Counted from the first letter of the stretch, positions 6,568 to 13,261 are shown. The stretch: 14,750 nucleotides of DNA from an uncultured bacterium (GCA_903839905.1 CAIMDX010000026.1:1-14750); one strand, 5' to 3'. Notes: generated by a model from the sequence alone, not told the origin. Program-made: numbers and translations.

Positions 6568-6648
6568 TGCGGGCGGTGGGAGTTGAACCCACAAGGGAGA
6601 CCCACAGGATCCTAAATCCTGCGCGTATGCCAATTCCGCCACGCCCGC
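6568..6648 (-). tRNA. tRNA-Leu(UAG)
   Basis: An 81-nt class II tRNA. The acceptor is GCGGGCG/CGCCCGC with A73. The anticodon stem-loop CAGGA-TTTAGGA-TCCTG gives UAG. It has a long variable arm (GTGGGTCTCCCTTG) and T arm TGGGT/CTCCCA-type with TTCAACT. No CCA is encoded. The segment just upstream of its 5' end can pair with the 5' acceptor strand. Confidence 0.95.
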
Positions 6649-6671
6649 CTCCGCTAAAGCTACGGCGGGCG
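6642..6671 (-). repeat. Leader hairpin that includes the tRNA-Leu acceptor strand
   Basis: CGCCCGCC (6642-6649) and GGCGGGCG (6664-6671) form a perfect 8-bp inverted repeat around TCCGCTAAAGCTAC. Seven of the left-arm bases are the 5' acceptor strand of tRNA-Leu. In the precursor RNA the leader could pair with that strand in competition with the mature acceptor stem. It may be only a repeat that settled beside the gene. Confidence 0.55.
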
Positions 6672-6779
6672 ATGCCCGCTCTCTGCCGATAACCGCTTCT
6701 GACAATACTTGTCTCGTCCATAGCTCAATTTCAAAATACAAGAACAAGATAATTAATACCTTATTTCTTTTAAAACATA

Positions 6780-6806
6780 AAGGCCGCGGAACTTCTCCGC
6801 GGCCTT
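6780..6806 (-). terminator. Terminator of the gyrA-pilin transcription unit
   Basis: An 11-bp perfect stem AAGGCCGCGGA/TCCGCGGCCTT with a 5-base loop. On the - strand it is followed by TTTATGTTTT. It lies about 60 bp after the stop of the last pilin-like gene. The + strand side has no T-tract, so it acts leftward. Confidence 0.85.
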
Positions 6807-6864
6807 CGGTTCGCCGAAGCCACACAGGGCGAAGGCGACCTTTGGCTAAATTAATCCTGAAAAA

Positions 6865-7323
6865 CTAAGTAGCTCCTCCTGATAATATAAATCTCACCAT
6901 CACAGGAATAGCTCTAGCCAATAAAGCAACAACGATACCGACAGCAGCGTAAAGAATCATTTGTCTCGCCGCTGTAACCTTTGCAGGATCGTCTCCTCCT
7001 GTAACGAATTTAAAGCCTGCCAAGATGATATAAAACACGGCCACCGCCATCACAGCGAAGAAGACCCAATCAGTAACAGTGTAGACAGTATTAAGGGTGC
7101 AACAAAATCCGCAATTCTCCTTTTCTGCGAAATTACAAGTACCGCAACCCGATGGAAGCCTTGACGCATTATTAATCGTGCATTCTGATAAGGGTTCAGC
7201 AGGACTAGCAGCGAAAGCCAATGCTGGCAAGATAACTGCCGCCATCATTGAGACTAATAATAAAATTGAAAATATTTTTTTCATTTTGAATAATTTATTT
7301 TTTAATAAATTAATGATAATCAT
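6865..7323 (-). CDS. Pilin-like two-helix membrane protein (T4SS pilin-like) 1
   Basis: A 152-residue exported protein with a signal peptide (basic n-region LFKMKK, hydrophobic FSILLLVSMMAAVILPALA, cleavage near AFA-AS at about 38). An extracytoplasmic loop rich in Cys follows (48, 60, 63, 71, 74, 75). Then come two membrane helices at about 84-107 and 122-140 joined by the polar turn TGGDDPAKVTAARQ. This layout matches the small VirB2/TrbC-like T4SS_pilin proteins common in Patescibacteria. It is a paralogue of the next gene upstream. The ATG at 7323 leaves 15 bp to the upstream stop and has AAAGG 3 bp before it. The ATG at 7284 (MKKIFSILL) would also give a good signal peptide, so the start is uncertain. 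Confidence 0.85.
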   Translation of the reverse strand: MIIINLLKNKLFKMKKIFSILLLVSMMAAVILPALAFAASPAEPLSECTINNASRLPSGCGTCNFAEKENCGFCCTLNTVYTVTDWVFFAVMAVAVFYIILAGFKFVTGGDDPAKVTAARQMILYAAVGIVVALLARAIPVMVRFILSGGAT

Positions 7324-7338
7324 CGACCTTTAAAAAAT

Positions 7339-7716
7339 TTATGGCGATCCGAGCACTCCTTTCACGACCGAAATTATCGCCCTGGATAATAAAACTATTG
7401 CTAAACCGATAACCGTGTAAAGCATAATATTCTTGGCTTTTTTAATCTTTTCCGGCTCGCCGTTGGCAGTAATAAAATAAAATCCAGCCCAAACAAACAT
7501 CAAAGGAACCAAGGCAACGGCGATAATAGTAACAAGCAATATCAATTTATCAATAAGATCCTGAAAAGAACAGGCATTGAGCGGGTTGCAAACAATGGCA
7601 TTAGCCGGACATGTCCCGCAATCATTCGCAGCCAAGGCTGAATATGGCAATAAGATTGTAAAAAACAAAACAATTAAAAATTTTTTAAATAATTGTTTTT
7701 TGTTTGTTAAATCCAT
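7339..7716 (-). CDS. Pilin-like two-helix membrane protein (T4SS pilin-like) 2
   Basis: A 125-residue protein with signal peptide (hydrophobic FLIVLFFTILLPYSALA, likely cleavage after ALA at 29). A short Cys-containing segment follows (Cys33, 36, 43, 49), then two helices at about 57-80 and 97-117 joined by NGEPEKIKKAKN. The loop motif matches the paralogue downstream (TGGDDPAKVTAARQ), and both end shortly after the second helix. Its ATG lies one base after the methyltransferase stop, so it is co-transcribed. Such proteins are thought to be subunits of a surface or secretion structure in this lineage; no ATPase or channel gene is present here to confirm that. Confidence 0.85.
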   Translation of the reverse strand: MDLTNKKQLFKKFLIVLFFTILLPYSALAANDCGTCPANAIVCNPLNACSFQDLIDKLILLVTIIAVALVPLMFVWAGFYFITANGEPEKIKKAKNIMLYTVIGLAIVLLSRAIISVVKGVLGSP

Positions 7717-7717
7717 A

Positions 7718-8242
7718 CTAGCTATTTTTTGTTAACAATATTGCCCAATGATATTTACCGGCTTCTATTTCTTTTTCCGGGTCAAAGCCTTTCTGGATCG
7801 CTAATTTCATAACATCCTCTTTTGAAACCCTTCCCTCTCTCGGTCCAACCGATGATTCCGGCTTCCAATCAACAACCAGCGCTTTTCCGCCTGGCCTTAA
7901 GATTCTTTTAACTTCTTCCAAGATTCTGTTTTTCTCTTTGGCCTGAAACAAAATATTTGTCAATAAAACAAAATCAATTGAATCTTCCATAATTTTAACA
8001 CCTTTCTCCGCGTCTGCCAACATTATAGAAACATTGAACAGTCTTTCTTGGCGCAATTTTTCTTCAAGCGCGGATAATGGTTCCCGTAAAATATCAACGG
8101 CATAGACTTTCCCCTTGGAAAGGATCCTAGTTAAAGGAACAACCCAGCCGCCGGAACCGCAACCAAGGTCGCAGGCAACCATGTCTTCCCTCAAATAAAG
8201 CTGGTCTAAAATATTTATCGGATCAAGGAAGCCCTGTTCCAT
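7718..8242 (-). CDS. Class I SAM-dependent methyltransferase
   Basis: A 174-residue protein with a Rossmann methyltransferase fold. Motif I DLGCGSGGW is at 25-33, the acidic residue that holds the SAM ribose is Asp50 (VYAVD), LADAEKG supplies motif III, DFVLLTNIL follows motif IV, and the post-motif RILRPGGKALVVDW is typical of UbiE/COQ5-like and methyltransferase-11/25 proteins. The substrate cannot be read from sequence. It is short, with no substrate-binding extension, and starts 20 bp after gyrA in the same operon. It runs directly into the pilin-like gene (one-base gap), which hints at translational coupling rather than a shared pathway. Confidence 0.9.
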   Translation of the reverse strand: MEQGFLDPINILDQLYLREDMVACDLGCGSGGWVVPLTRILSKGKVYAVDILREPLSALEEKLRQERLFNVSIMLADAEKGVKIMEDSIDFVLLTNILFQAKEKNRILEEVKRILRPGGKALVVDWKPESSVGPREGRVSKEDVMKLAIQKGFDPEKEIEAGKYHWAILLTKNS

Positions 8243-8262
8243 AAATGAATAACTATTAAAGT

Positions 8263-10731
8263 TTATATATAAGCGGCGGAAGCGATACGGTCGCCTTCGT
8301 CCAGCCTCATAATTTTTACTCCCTGGGTAACGCGGCCCAACTTGGAAATACTCTTTATTTCTGTTTTAATGACTTGGCCTTGTTGGGAGATAACGATCAA
8401 TTCTTCTTCGTCTATAATAACTCCGACTTTAACCAAATCTCCGGTCTTCTTGGTCACCTTTGCGGTCTTGACGCCCGATCCTCCCCTGCCCTGCTTGCGG
8501 TATTCTTTCAAGCTGGTCATCTTGCCGTAGCCGTTCTCGGCCAAAATCAATAAATGAGCCGGAACTTTTGCTTTTTGAATATCTTTGCTTAAAGCCTCCA
8601 TCCCAATCATTTGGTCGTCTCTCTTAAGGCTGATGCCTTTGACTCCGGCGGCCGTACGGCCCATTGCCCTAATCTTCTGCTCGGAGAACAAAATAGACTG
8701 CCCTTTCTTGGTAACCAAAATAATGTCATCGGAGCCAGTCGTCTTTTTGACGCCGCAGAGGGAATCGCCTTTCTTCAAATTAATTGCAATCAAGCCGTTT
8801 CTTCTGACATTCTCAAACTCCTTGAGTTCTGTTTTTTTGATTATACCATTCTTTGTGACCATTACCAGATATTTGGTTGTGGAATCGGATTCTTTGCTCA
8901 AAGGCAAAATAGACAGGATCTTGTCGTCCGGAGATATTTCCAAGAAATTTACCAAAGAGCGGCCGCGGCTGGTTCGCTGGGCTTCTGGAATTTCATAAGC
9001 CTTGGCTTGGAACACTTTGCCGGAATCGGTAAAGAAAAATATTGAATCATGGGTTTTAGCCAGGATAAAGTGCGAAACAAGGTCTCCCTCCTGGGTCTTC
9101 ATTCCTAAAATACCCTTGCCTCCTCTCTTCTGGGTTTTGGTTATATCCGGAGTTGATCTTTTGATGTAGCCATCGCTCGTCACGGTAATAATCGCATCAG
9201 CCTGCGGCACCAAATCGGCCTCGGTTATTTTTTCCGGACGGACATTGATAACTTTGGTTTTGCGGTCATCGCCGAATTGTTCCATTTCTTGAGCCAGCTC
9301 CTCTTTAATCACTCCTTTTATTCTTTCTTTACTGGCTAAAATAGAGGAAAGAAATTTGATTTTTTTAAGCAATTCTGCGAGCTCGGCTTCAATCTTGGCT
9401 TTTTCCAGCCTTACCAGCTGGTGCAGCCTAATCTCTAAAATGGCATCAGCTTGTATAGCGTCTATGTCCAAAAGTTTTATCAAATTATTTCTGGCATCTT
9501 CACGGTCTTTAGATTTGCGGATGGCAGCAATAACAGCATCAATCACATCCAAAGCCTTGGCAATCCCTTCTAAAATATGGGCTCTTTCTTTGGCTTTTTG
9601 CAATTCATATTTAGTCCGGCGATAAATTACTTTTTGGCGGTAATCCAGATAATGCTGCAAAATTTCTTTTAAGTTCAAAACTTTCGGCTGGATCCCGTCC
9701 ACCAAAGCCAGCATATTCAAATGAAAAGTTTTTTCCAACTCGGAAAATTTAAAAAGAGAATTCAAAACTTTTTGAGGAATGGCTGTTTTTTGCAACTCTA
9801 TCACAACTCTCATTCCGTCTTTGTCGGATTCATCGCGAATGTCTTTAATCCCTTCCACTTTTTTGTTTTGTACCAGATCAGCCAGCTGTTGCATTAAAGA
9901 AGATTTTTCAACCTGGAAAGGAATCTCGTTTATAATAATTTGAAAACCGCCTTTGTCTCTTTCTATAATTTCAGCCTTGGCGCGCATCAAAATAGCTCCT
10001 TTTCCTTGGGAGTAAGCGGCAAGTATTTCGCTTTTGTCGTAAATAAAACCGCCGGTCGGGAAATCCGGCCCTTTCACGAATTTAAACAAATCTTCTGTTT
10101 CAGCTTCCGGATTATCAATTAAATAAACAGCTGCCTGGCAAACCTCTCGCAAATTGTGCGGAGGGATATTGGTCGCCATACCGACGGCAATACCCATAGC
10201 TCCATTTAACAGCAATTGAGGCAAAGGCGAAGGCAAGACGGTCGGTTCGGTTCTGGTAGCGTCATAGTTAGGCAAAAAGTCCACCGTATCTTTCTCAATA
10301 TCTTTAAGCATCTCAAAACCGAGCTTGGACATCCTCATTTCAGTGTACCTCATAGCGGCAAACTCTCCCGGGTCATCAATAGAGCCGATGTTTCCCTGCC
10401 CCTGGATCAAGGGATACCTTAAAGAAAAATCCTGCGACATTCTGACAGCTGAAGCGTAGACAGCCTGGTCTCCGTGCGGATGATAACGGCCCAAACAGCT
10501 TCCGACAACCGTGGCGGATTTTCTATATTTCGTATCAGGACGCAAACCGTCTTCGTACATTGTGTACAAAATACGGCGATGGACAGGCTTTAGGCCGTCC
10601 CGCACATCCGGCAAAGCGCGGGAAATGATAACAGACATCGCATAGTCAATGTAGCTATTTTTCATTTCCTCAACAATTTCGCGGGATTTTATTTGTCCGA
10701 TATCCTGTATTTTTTCTTCTTCTTTTTCCAT
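8263..10731 (-). CDS. gyrA: DNA gyrase subunit A
   Basis: The 822-residue GyrA cuts and rejoins DNA for ATP-driven negative supercoiling with GyrB. The N-terminal winged-helix domain holds the catalytic Tyr129 (AAMRYTE), preceded by RDGLKPVHRRILY at 44-56. The tower and coiled-coil regions extend to about 490. The C-terminal beta-pinwheel starts near 500 and carries a GyrA box QKRGGKG at 534-540, which argues for gyrase rather than topoisomerase IV. The quinolone-determining positions equal to E. coli Ser83 and Asp87 are Gln89 and Ala93 in HPHGDQAVYA. The ATG at 10731 follows an AGG about 11 bp upstream. It is the first large gene of a leftward operon; gyrB is not in the window. Confidence 0.98.
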   Translation of the reverse strand: MEKEEEKIQDIGQIKSREIVEEMKNSYIDYAMSVIISRALPDVRDGLKPVHRRILYTMYEDGLRPDTKYRKSATVVGSCLGRYHPHGDQAVYASAVRMSQDFSLRYPLIQGQGNIGSIDDPGEFAAMRYTEMRMSKLGFEMLKDIEKDTVDFLPNYDATRTEPTVLPSPLPQLLLNGAMGIAVGMATNIPPHNLREVCQAAVYLIDNPEAETEDLFKFVKGPDFPTGGFIYDKSEILAAYSQGKGAILMRAKAEIIERDKGGFQIIINEIPFQVEKSSLMQQLADLVQNKKVEGIKDIRDESDKDGMRVVIELQKTAIPQKVLNSLFKFSELEKTFHLNMLALVDGIQPKVLNLKEILQHYLDYRQKVIYRRTKYELQKAKERAHILEGIAKALDVIDAVIAAIRKSKDREDARNNLIKLLDIDAIQADAILEIRLHQLVRLEKAKIEAELAELLKKIKFLSSILASKERIKGVIKEELAQEMEQFGDDRKTKVINVRPEKITEADLVPQADAIITVTSDGYIKRSTPDITKTQKRGGKGILGMKTQEGDLVSHFILAKTHDSIFFFTDSGKVFQAKAYEIPEAQRTSRGRSLVNFLEISPDDKILSILPLSKESDSTTKYLVMVTKNGIIKKTELKEFENVRRNGLIAINLKKGDSLCGVKKTTGSDDIILVTKKGQSILFSEQKIRAMGRTAAGVKGISLKRDDQMIGMEALSKDIQKAKVPAHLLILAENGYGKMTSLKEYRKQGRGGSGVKTAKVTKKTGDLVKVGVIIDEEELIVISQQGQVIKTEIKSISKLGRVTQGVKIMRLDEGDRIASAAYI

Positions 10732-10785
10732 AGAATATAAACCTGCTTTAGTATTCCGCCGCTGGCGAAATGATTGAAAATTTTA

Positions 10786-11124
10786 CTAATTCTGGCTGCT
10801 TGTTGCGCTTGATGAAGAAGCTTCGCTGGATTCAATATATTGTTCAGTACTAGTTGTGCTAAGTAATCCTTCCATGTTTTCCTTAAATTCTTCTTGCACG
10901 CTTTTTATCTCTTCCATATTAAGATTTTTTGCTGGTACGGCAAGGCTATCTTTAAAACCGTTTAAATTTAAATTTTTAGCAACATAACTTACTCTCCAAA
11001 GCCAAAGCCATATTAAAATAGCTGCTACCGCAATCAATATCACCCAAAAAATAATCTTTCTTTCCTTTTTCGGCAAAGCTTGGATTTTTTTTAATTGTTC
11101 ATCAAGCCGCTCTCTTAATTTCAT
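10786..11124 (-). CDS. Hypothetical single-pass membrane protein
   Basis: A 112-residue protein with a basic coiled N-terminus (MKLRERLDEQLKKIQALPKK), one membrane helix at about 24-43 rich in Ile/Trp (IIFWVILIAVAAILIWLWLW), and an outside segment of about 65 residues. The C-terminal 20 residues are low-complexity Ser/Thr/Ala. No family is recognised. It starts one base after the stop of the MBL-fold gene and ends 54 bp before gyrA, so it belongs to the same leftward unit. The N-in, C-out topology is inferred from the positive charges before the helix. Confidence 0.8.
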   Translation of the reverse strand: MKLRERLDEQLKKIQALPKKERKIIFWVILIAVAAILIWLWLWRVSYVAKNLNLNGFKDSLAVPAKNLNMEEIKSVQEEFKENMEGLLSTTSTEQYIESSEASSSSATSSQN

Positions 11125-11125
11125 T

Positions 11126-11800
11126 TTAAACTTGGTTCAAAACAATTAACTGGAACCCTTCTTCGGGCAAATCCTTCTTCTTAATGTTCAGCTTGTCTTC
11201 GGCTTGGACTTCTTTTTTGCCCATCACCCTCAAAAACAGATCCAGCTCGTCCAATTTCAATTTAAGCTTGGGCAAATTATAGTGCATCGGGATGGCAATC
11301 TTAGGTTCAACCTGCGAAATAATATGAGCGGCGTCTTTAGCGTCTAGTGTTGCCCCGTCTCCCCCGACCGGAATCATAAGAATATCCACCTCTCCTATTT
11401 CTTCAAGCTCCTTTTCGGAAAGCTCTTTCTGGCCCAAATCGCCCAAATGGCAAATTTTAAAATCTTCCGTTTTTATAAGATAAATTATATTTTGGCCCTT
11501 GTCTTTTCCCTTAGAATCATCGTGCCAGGACGGAATGCCTTGGATATAAACTCCTCCAACATCGTATTCTCCGGGCGAGTTAATCAAAAAAGGAGTTTCT
11601 TCGGCGACGCCGAAAACTCCTTTAACATTATTGTGATCAAAATGATTATGAGTAACCAATAAAATGTCCGCTTCCATTTTCGGAAGCTTGAACCCTATTT
11701 CTTCAGAAAAAGGATCAATTACTATTGAAAGAGGCTTATCGCCTTTTTTGGAATTGCTTAAGATTTGAAAACACGACTGCCCGCGCCAAGTAATTTTCAT
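11126..11800 (-). CDS. MBL-fold metal-dependent hydrolase (UlaG/YycJ-like, Lactamase_B_3 type)
   Basis: A 224-residue metallo-beta-lactamase-fold protein. The HxHxDH metal motif HNHFDH is at 51-56. Further ligands are His118 and Asp121 in CHLGDLG, and His173 in IPMHYN. The SPGEYDVGG segment near 75 and the opening MKITWRGQSCFQI are typical of the PF13483 group, which includes UPF0173 and UlaG-like hydrolases. The true substrate is unknown. I chose the ATG at 11800. A longer open frame reaches 11872, but its extra 24 residues run into the tRNA-Gly gene on the same strand, and MKITW is the conserved family start. Confidence 0.9.
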   Translation of the reverse strand: MKITWRGQSCFQILSNSKKGDKPLSIVIDPFSEEIGFKLPKMEADILLVTHNHFDHNNVKGVFGVAEETPFLINSPGEYDVGGVYIQGIPSWHDDSKGKDKGQNIIYLIKTEDFKICHLGDLGQKELSEKELEEIGEVDILMIPVGGDGATLDAKDAAHIISQVEPKIAIPMHYNLPKLKLKLDELDLFLRVMGKKEVQAEDKLNIKKKDLPEEGFQLIVLNQV

Positions 11801-11831
11801 ATATTTTAATGGGGTTTTATAAATAAGGCTG

Positions 11832-11902
11832 AGCAGGTGAGCGGAATCGAACCGCCGTAAGTTGCTTGGCAAGCAAACGCACTACCATTGTGCTACACCT
11901 GC
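11832..11902 (-). tRNA. tRNA-Gly(GCC)
   Basis: A 71-nt cloverleaf: acceptor GCAGGTG/CACCTGC, U73 (usual for bacterial Gly), anticodon loop TTGCCAA (anticodon GCC), T loop TTCGATT. No CCA is encoded (CAG follows). The gene is directly followed by the MBL-fold gene on the same strand. Its 5' end is part of a palindrome (11901-11938). Confidence 0.95.
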
Positions 11903-12062
11903 AACGTACAAAATTTCTTCCAGAAATTTTTACGTTGCTAGGGCGTAAAATTTTCTAAAGAAAATTTGTACGTCCTGCAATATATTTGAATTTAATTTTA
12001 AATTTCGCAGGGGCGTAAAATTACAACAGTAATTTGTACGCTCCAATATACAAAATTTTGTA
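11901..12062. repeat. Cluster of related palindromes with CGTA(C)AAATT arms
   Basis: Three imperfect hairpins share the same arm core. They lie at 11901-11938 (GCAACGTACAAAATTTCT paired with AGAAATTTTTACGTTGC), 11941-11975 (GGGCGTAAAATTTTCT paired with AGAAAATTTGTACGTCC) and 12010-12044 (GGGGCGTAAAATTAC paired with GTAATTTGTACGCTCC). In each, one arm reads CGTACAAA and the other CGTAAAA, so the same bulged C recurs; the first copy has it in the opposite arm. A perfect 14-bp palindrome TACAAAATTTTGTA follows at 12049-12062. The stretch 12063-12126 is C/T/A-rich with repeated ACTCAT words and no gene. Confidence 0.8.
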
Positions 12063-12126
12063 AATCTCTCATCAACTCATCCGTTCGCTCTTCATCACTC
12101 ATTTGCTCGCCAACTCATTACTCGCA

Positions 12127-12202
12127 TGGTGCCGAGGTCCGGAATCGAACCGGAATTTGACGATTTTCAGTCGTCCGCCGTGACCGACTTGGCTACCTCG
12201 GC
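12127..12202 (-). tRNA. tRNA-Phe(GAA)
   Basis: A 76-nt cloverleaf including an encoded 3' CCA: acceptor GCCGAGG/CCTCGGC, A73, then CCA at 12127-12129. The anticodon stem-loop GACGA-CTGAAAA-TCGTC gives GAA. The D arm is GCC/GGC with an 11-base loop, and the T arm is TCCGG/CCGGA. It is the only tRNA in the window with an encoded CCA. Confidence 0.95.
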
Positions 12203-12301
12203 ATAAGCTGTTAAGCCTTATCCTGCTTCAATTTTACCCCATTTCCTACGATTGGACAATACAAATCAAAACTCTCTACTCATCAAACTAATTCACTAAA
12301 G

Positions 12302-12374
12302 TGGGCGGTACAGGACTCGAACCTGTGGCCTTCTCAGTGTAAATGAGACGCTCTACCAGCTGAGCTAACCGCCC
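12302..12374 (-). tRNA. tRNA-Val(UAC)
   Basis: A 73-nt cloverleaf: acceptor GGGCGGT/ACCGCCC, A73, anticodon stem-loop TCTCA-TTTACAC-TGAGA (anticodon UAC), T arm ACAGG/CCTGT. No CCA is encoded. The acceptor and T arms match the GAC valine isoacceptor at 13188-13259. Confidence 0.95.
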
Positions 12375-12375
12375 G

Positions 12376-12500
12376 AAAAATTTGCGGAACGCAAATTTTA
12401 GTTGATAGTTGTCAGTTCTTAGTTCTTAGACTAAATCAGTTAAGGTCTAACAACTAAAAACTGATAACTAACAACTATTTTTGAGCTTTGCTCAAAAATG
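12376..12500 (-). repeat. Complete heptamer-hairpin module between tRNA-Val(UAC) and tRNA-Leu(GAG)
   Basis: The three parts in + strand order are as follows. (1) Stem AAAATTTGCG/CGCAAATTTT (12377-12399, loop GAA), next to the tRNA-Val 5' end. (2) A long hairpin whose 32-bp arms (12400-12431 and 12445-12476) pair at 28 positions and are built of 7-bp units AGTTGAT, AGTTGTC, AGTTCTT, AGTTCTT against AACAACT, AAAAACT, GATAACT, AACAACT. (3) Stem ATTTTTGAGC/GCTCAAAAAT (12477-12499, loop TTT), one base from the tRNA-Leu 3' end. It fills the whole spacer. Confidence 0.9.
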
Positions 12501-12583
12501 TGGGCGAGGTGGGAGTTGAACCCACACGACCTTGCGGTCACAACCCCCTCAAAGTTGCGTGTCTGCCATTTCACCACTCGCCC
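12501..12583 (-). tRNA. tRNA-Leu(GAG)
   Basis: An 83-nt class II tRNA: acceptor GGGCGAG/CTCGCCC, A73, anticodon stem-loop CAACT-TTGAGGG-GGTTG (anticodon GAG), long variable arm GTGACCGCAAGGTCGT, T arm TGGGT/CTCCCA-type. No CCA is encoded. A heptamer module follows its 3' end directly. Confidence 0.93.
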
Positions 12584-12618
12584 GTTTGCCGCTTAGGCAA
12601 AGATAAAAATACAAAGGG

Positions 12619-12647
12619 CCAAAAGCCTAAAATAATTAGGCTTTTGG
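12619..12647 (-). terminator. Terminator overlapping the end of rplS
   Basis: A 12-bp perfect stem CCAAAAGCCTAA/TTAGGCTTTTGG with loop AATAA. The right arm contains the rplS stop codon (12636-12638) and its last codons. The TTTT lies within the stem rather than after it, so strength is uncertain; it may instead mark an mRNA 3' end or a processing site upstream of tRNA-Leu. Confidence 0.55.
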
Positions 12648-13061
12648 TTCTTCCGAAATTTGAGCTTCGTTTTGAGCAGGAACTTCTTCCTTGATTTTGC
12701 CAGGGATAGACAAATTTTCCACTTTTTTCAATTTGGCTCTCTTGCCGCGAGCATCTCTTAAATAATAGAGTTTAGCTCTTCTGACCTTGCTTTTCTTGGT
12801 CACTTCAATCTTATCAATGACCGGGGAATGAATCGGGAAAATTCTTTCCACTCCTACTCCTGACGCAACTTTGCGAACAGTGATAGTGGCATTGGTCCCC
12901 TTTCCATGCTTGCAAGCTAAAACCAAACCTTCAAAAATTTGGATTCTCTCTTTCTCTCCTTCTTTGACTTTCTGATGCACGCGAACGGTATTTCCTGGCT
13001 TTACTTCCGGAACATCCTTTTTCGCATAGGATTGCAGAAATTTTTCAACTTTTGACAACAT
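12636..13061 (-). CDS. rplS: 50S ribosomal protein L19
   Basis: The 141-residue bL19 lies at the 30S-50S interface (bridge B8 area). Recognisable segments are PGNTVRVHQKVKEGEKERIQ, then FEGLVLA, TVRKVASGVGVERIFPIHSP at about 61-80, and KVRRAKLYYLRDARGKRAK. Bacterial L19 is usually near 115 residues; here the C-terminus adds about 25 residues rich in Glu, Pro and Ala (EEVPAQNEAQISEEPKA). It stands alone among tRNA genes, away from the usual rpsP-rimM-trmD neighbours. The ATG at 13061 has no clear Shine-Dalgarno; the upstream sequence is AT-only. Confidence 0.97.
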   Translation of the reverse strand: MLSKVEKFLQSYAKKDVPEVKPGNTVRVHQKVKEGEKERIQIFEGLVLACKHGKGTNATITVRKVASGVGVERIFPIHSPVIDKIEVTKKSKVRRAKLYYLRDARGKRAKLKKVENLSIPGKIKEEVPAQNEAQISEEPKA

Positions 13062-13093
13062 ATTTTTATTTATTAACTAATTATTTTTATTAT

Positions 13094-13125
13094 CTGAAAA
13101 CTGAAAACTATTAACTGACAACTAT
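13094..13125. repeat. Isolated heptamer arm upstream of rplS
   Basis: Four exact 7-bp steps (CTGAAAA, CTGAAAA, CTATTAA, CTGACAA, then CTAT). The sequence matches the AACT-type arm of the tRNA spacer modules. The partner arm is missing. It lies between tRNA-Val(GAC) and the rplS start. Confidence 0.7.
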
Positions 13126-13157
13126 TTTTATGGACAAAACCTTAAAATGCTTTGCCC

Positions 13158-13187
13158 TTCCGTAGCTCCAGCGGGAGCGAAGGAGGG
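13158..13187. repeat. GC-rich hairpin next to tRNA-Val(GAC) 3' end
   Basis: CTTCCGTAGCTCC and GGAGCGAAGGAG flank AGCGG. The stems CTTC/GAAG and GCTCC/GGAGC make an interrupted hairpin. It shares the word CCGTAGCT with the reverse complement of the leader hairpin of tRNA-Leu(UAG), which suggests a dispersed repeat family. It is placed directly after the tRNA on the - strand and could act in termination or processing. Confidence 0.45.
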
Positions 13188-13259
13188 TGGGCGGTACAGG
13201 ACTCGAACCTGTAACCTTTCGCACGTCAAGCGAACGCTCAGCCATTGAGCTAACCGCCC
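13188..13259 (-). tRNA. tRNA-Val(GAC)
   Basis: A 72-nt cloverleaf: acceptor GGGCGGT/ACCGCCC, A73, anticodon stem-loop TTCGC-TTGACGT-GCGAA (anticodon GAC), T arm ACAGG/CCTGT. No CCA is encoded. With the UAC isoacceptor nearby, both valine tRNAs used for the GUN box are present in the window. Confidence 0.95.
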
Positions 13260-13261
13260 GG

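Noticed and set aside
6530..6825. Two - strand frames across tRNA-Leu(UAG)
   Set aside because: They read through a tRNA and hairpins (AELAYAQDLGSCGSP is typical translated tRNA), with no ribosome site or family match.
6803..6841. Second terminator after the pilin genes (CCTTCGGTTCGCCGAAGCC and neighbours)
   Set aside because: It can form short GC hairpins, but there is no T-tract on either strand; the hairpin at 6780-6806 explains termination better. It may be a dispersed repeat.
8342..10422. Several + strand frames of 60-144 residues opposite gyrA
   Set aside because: All are antisense shadows of a complete, well conserved gyrA.
11801..11872. N-terminal extension of the MBL-fold protein
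   Set aside because: The added residues come from tRNA-Gly sequence and the A/T-rich gap; the family start MKITW is at 11800.
12400..12476. CRISPR-like array from the 7-bp repeats
   Set aside because: Units are 7 bp, contiguous and paired into hairpin arms, with no spacers and no cas genes.
12488..12694. 68-residue + strand frame with VGVEPTRPCG
   Set aside because: It is the antisense translation of tRNA-Leu(GAG) and of the rplS end.
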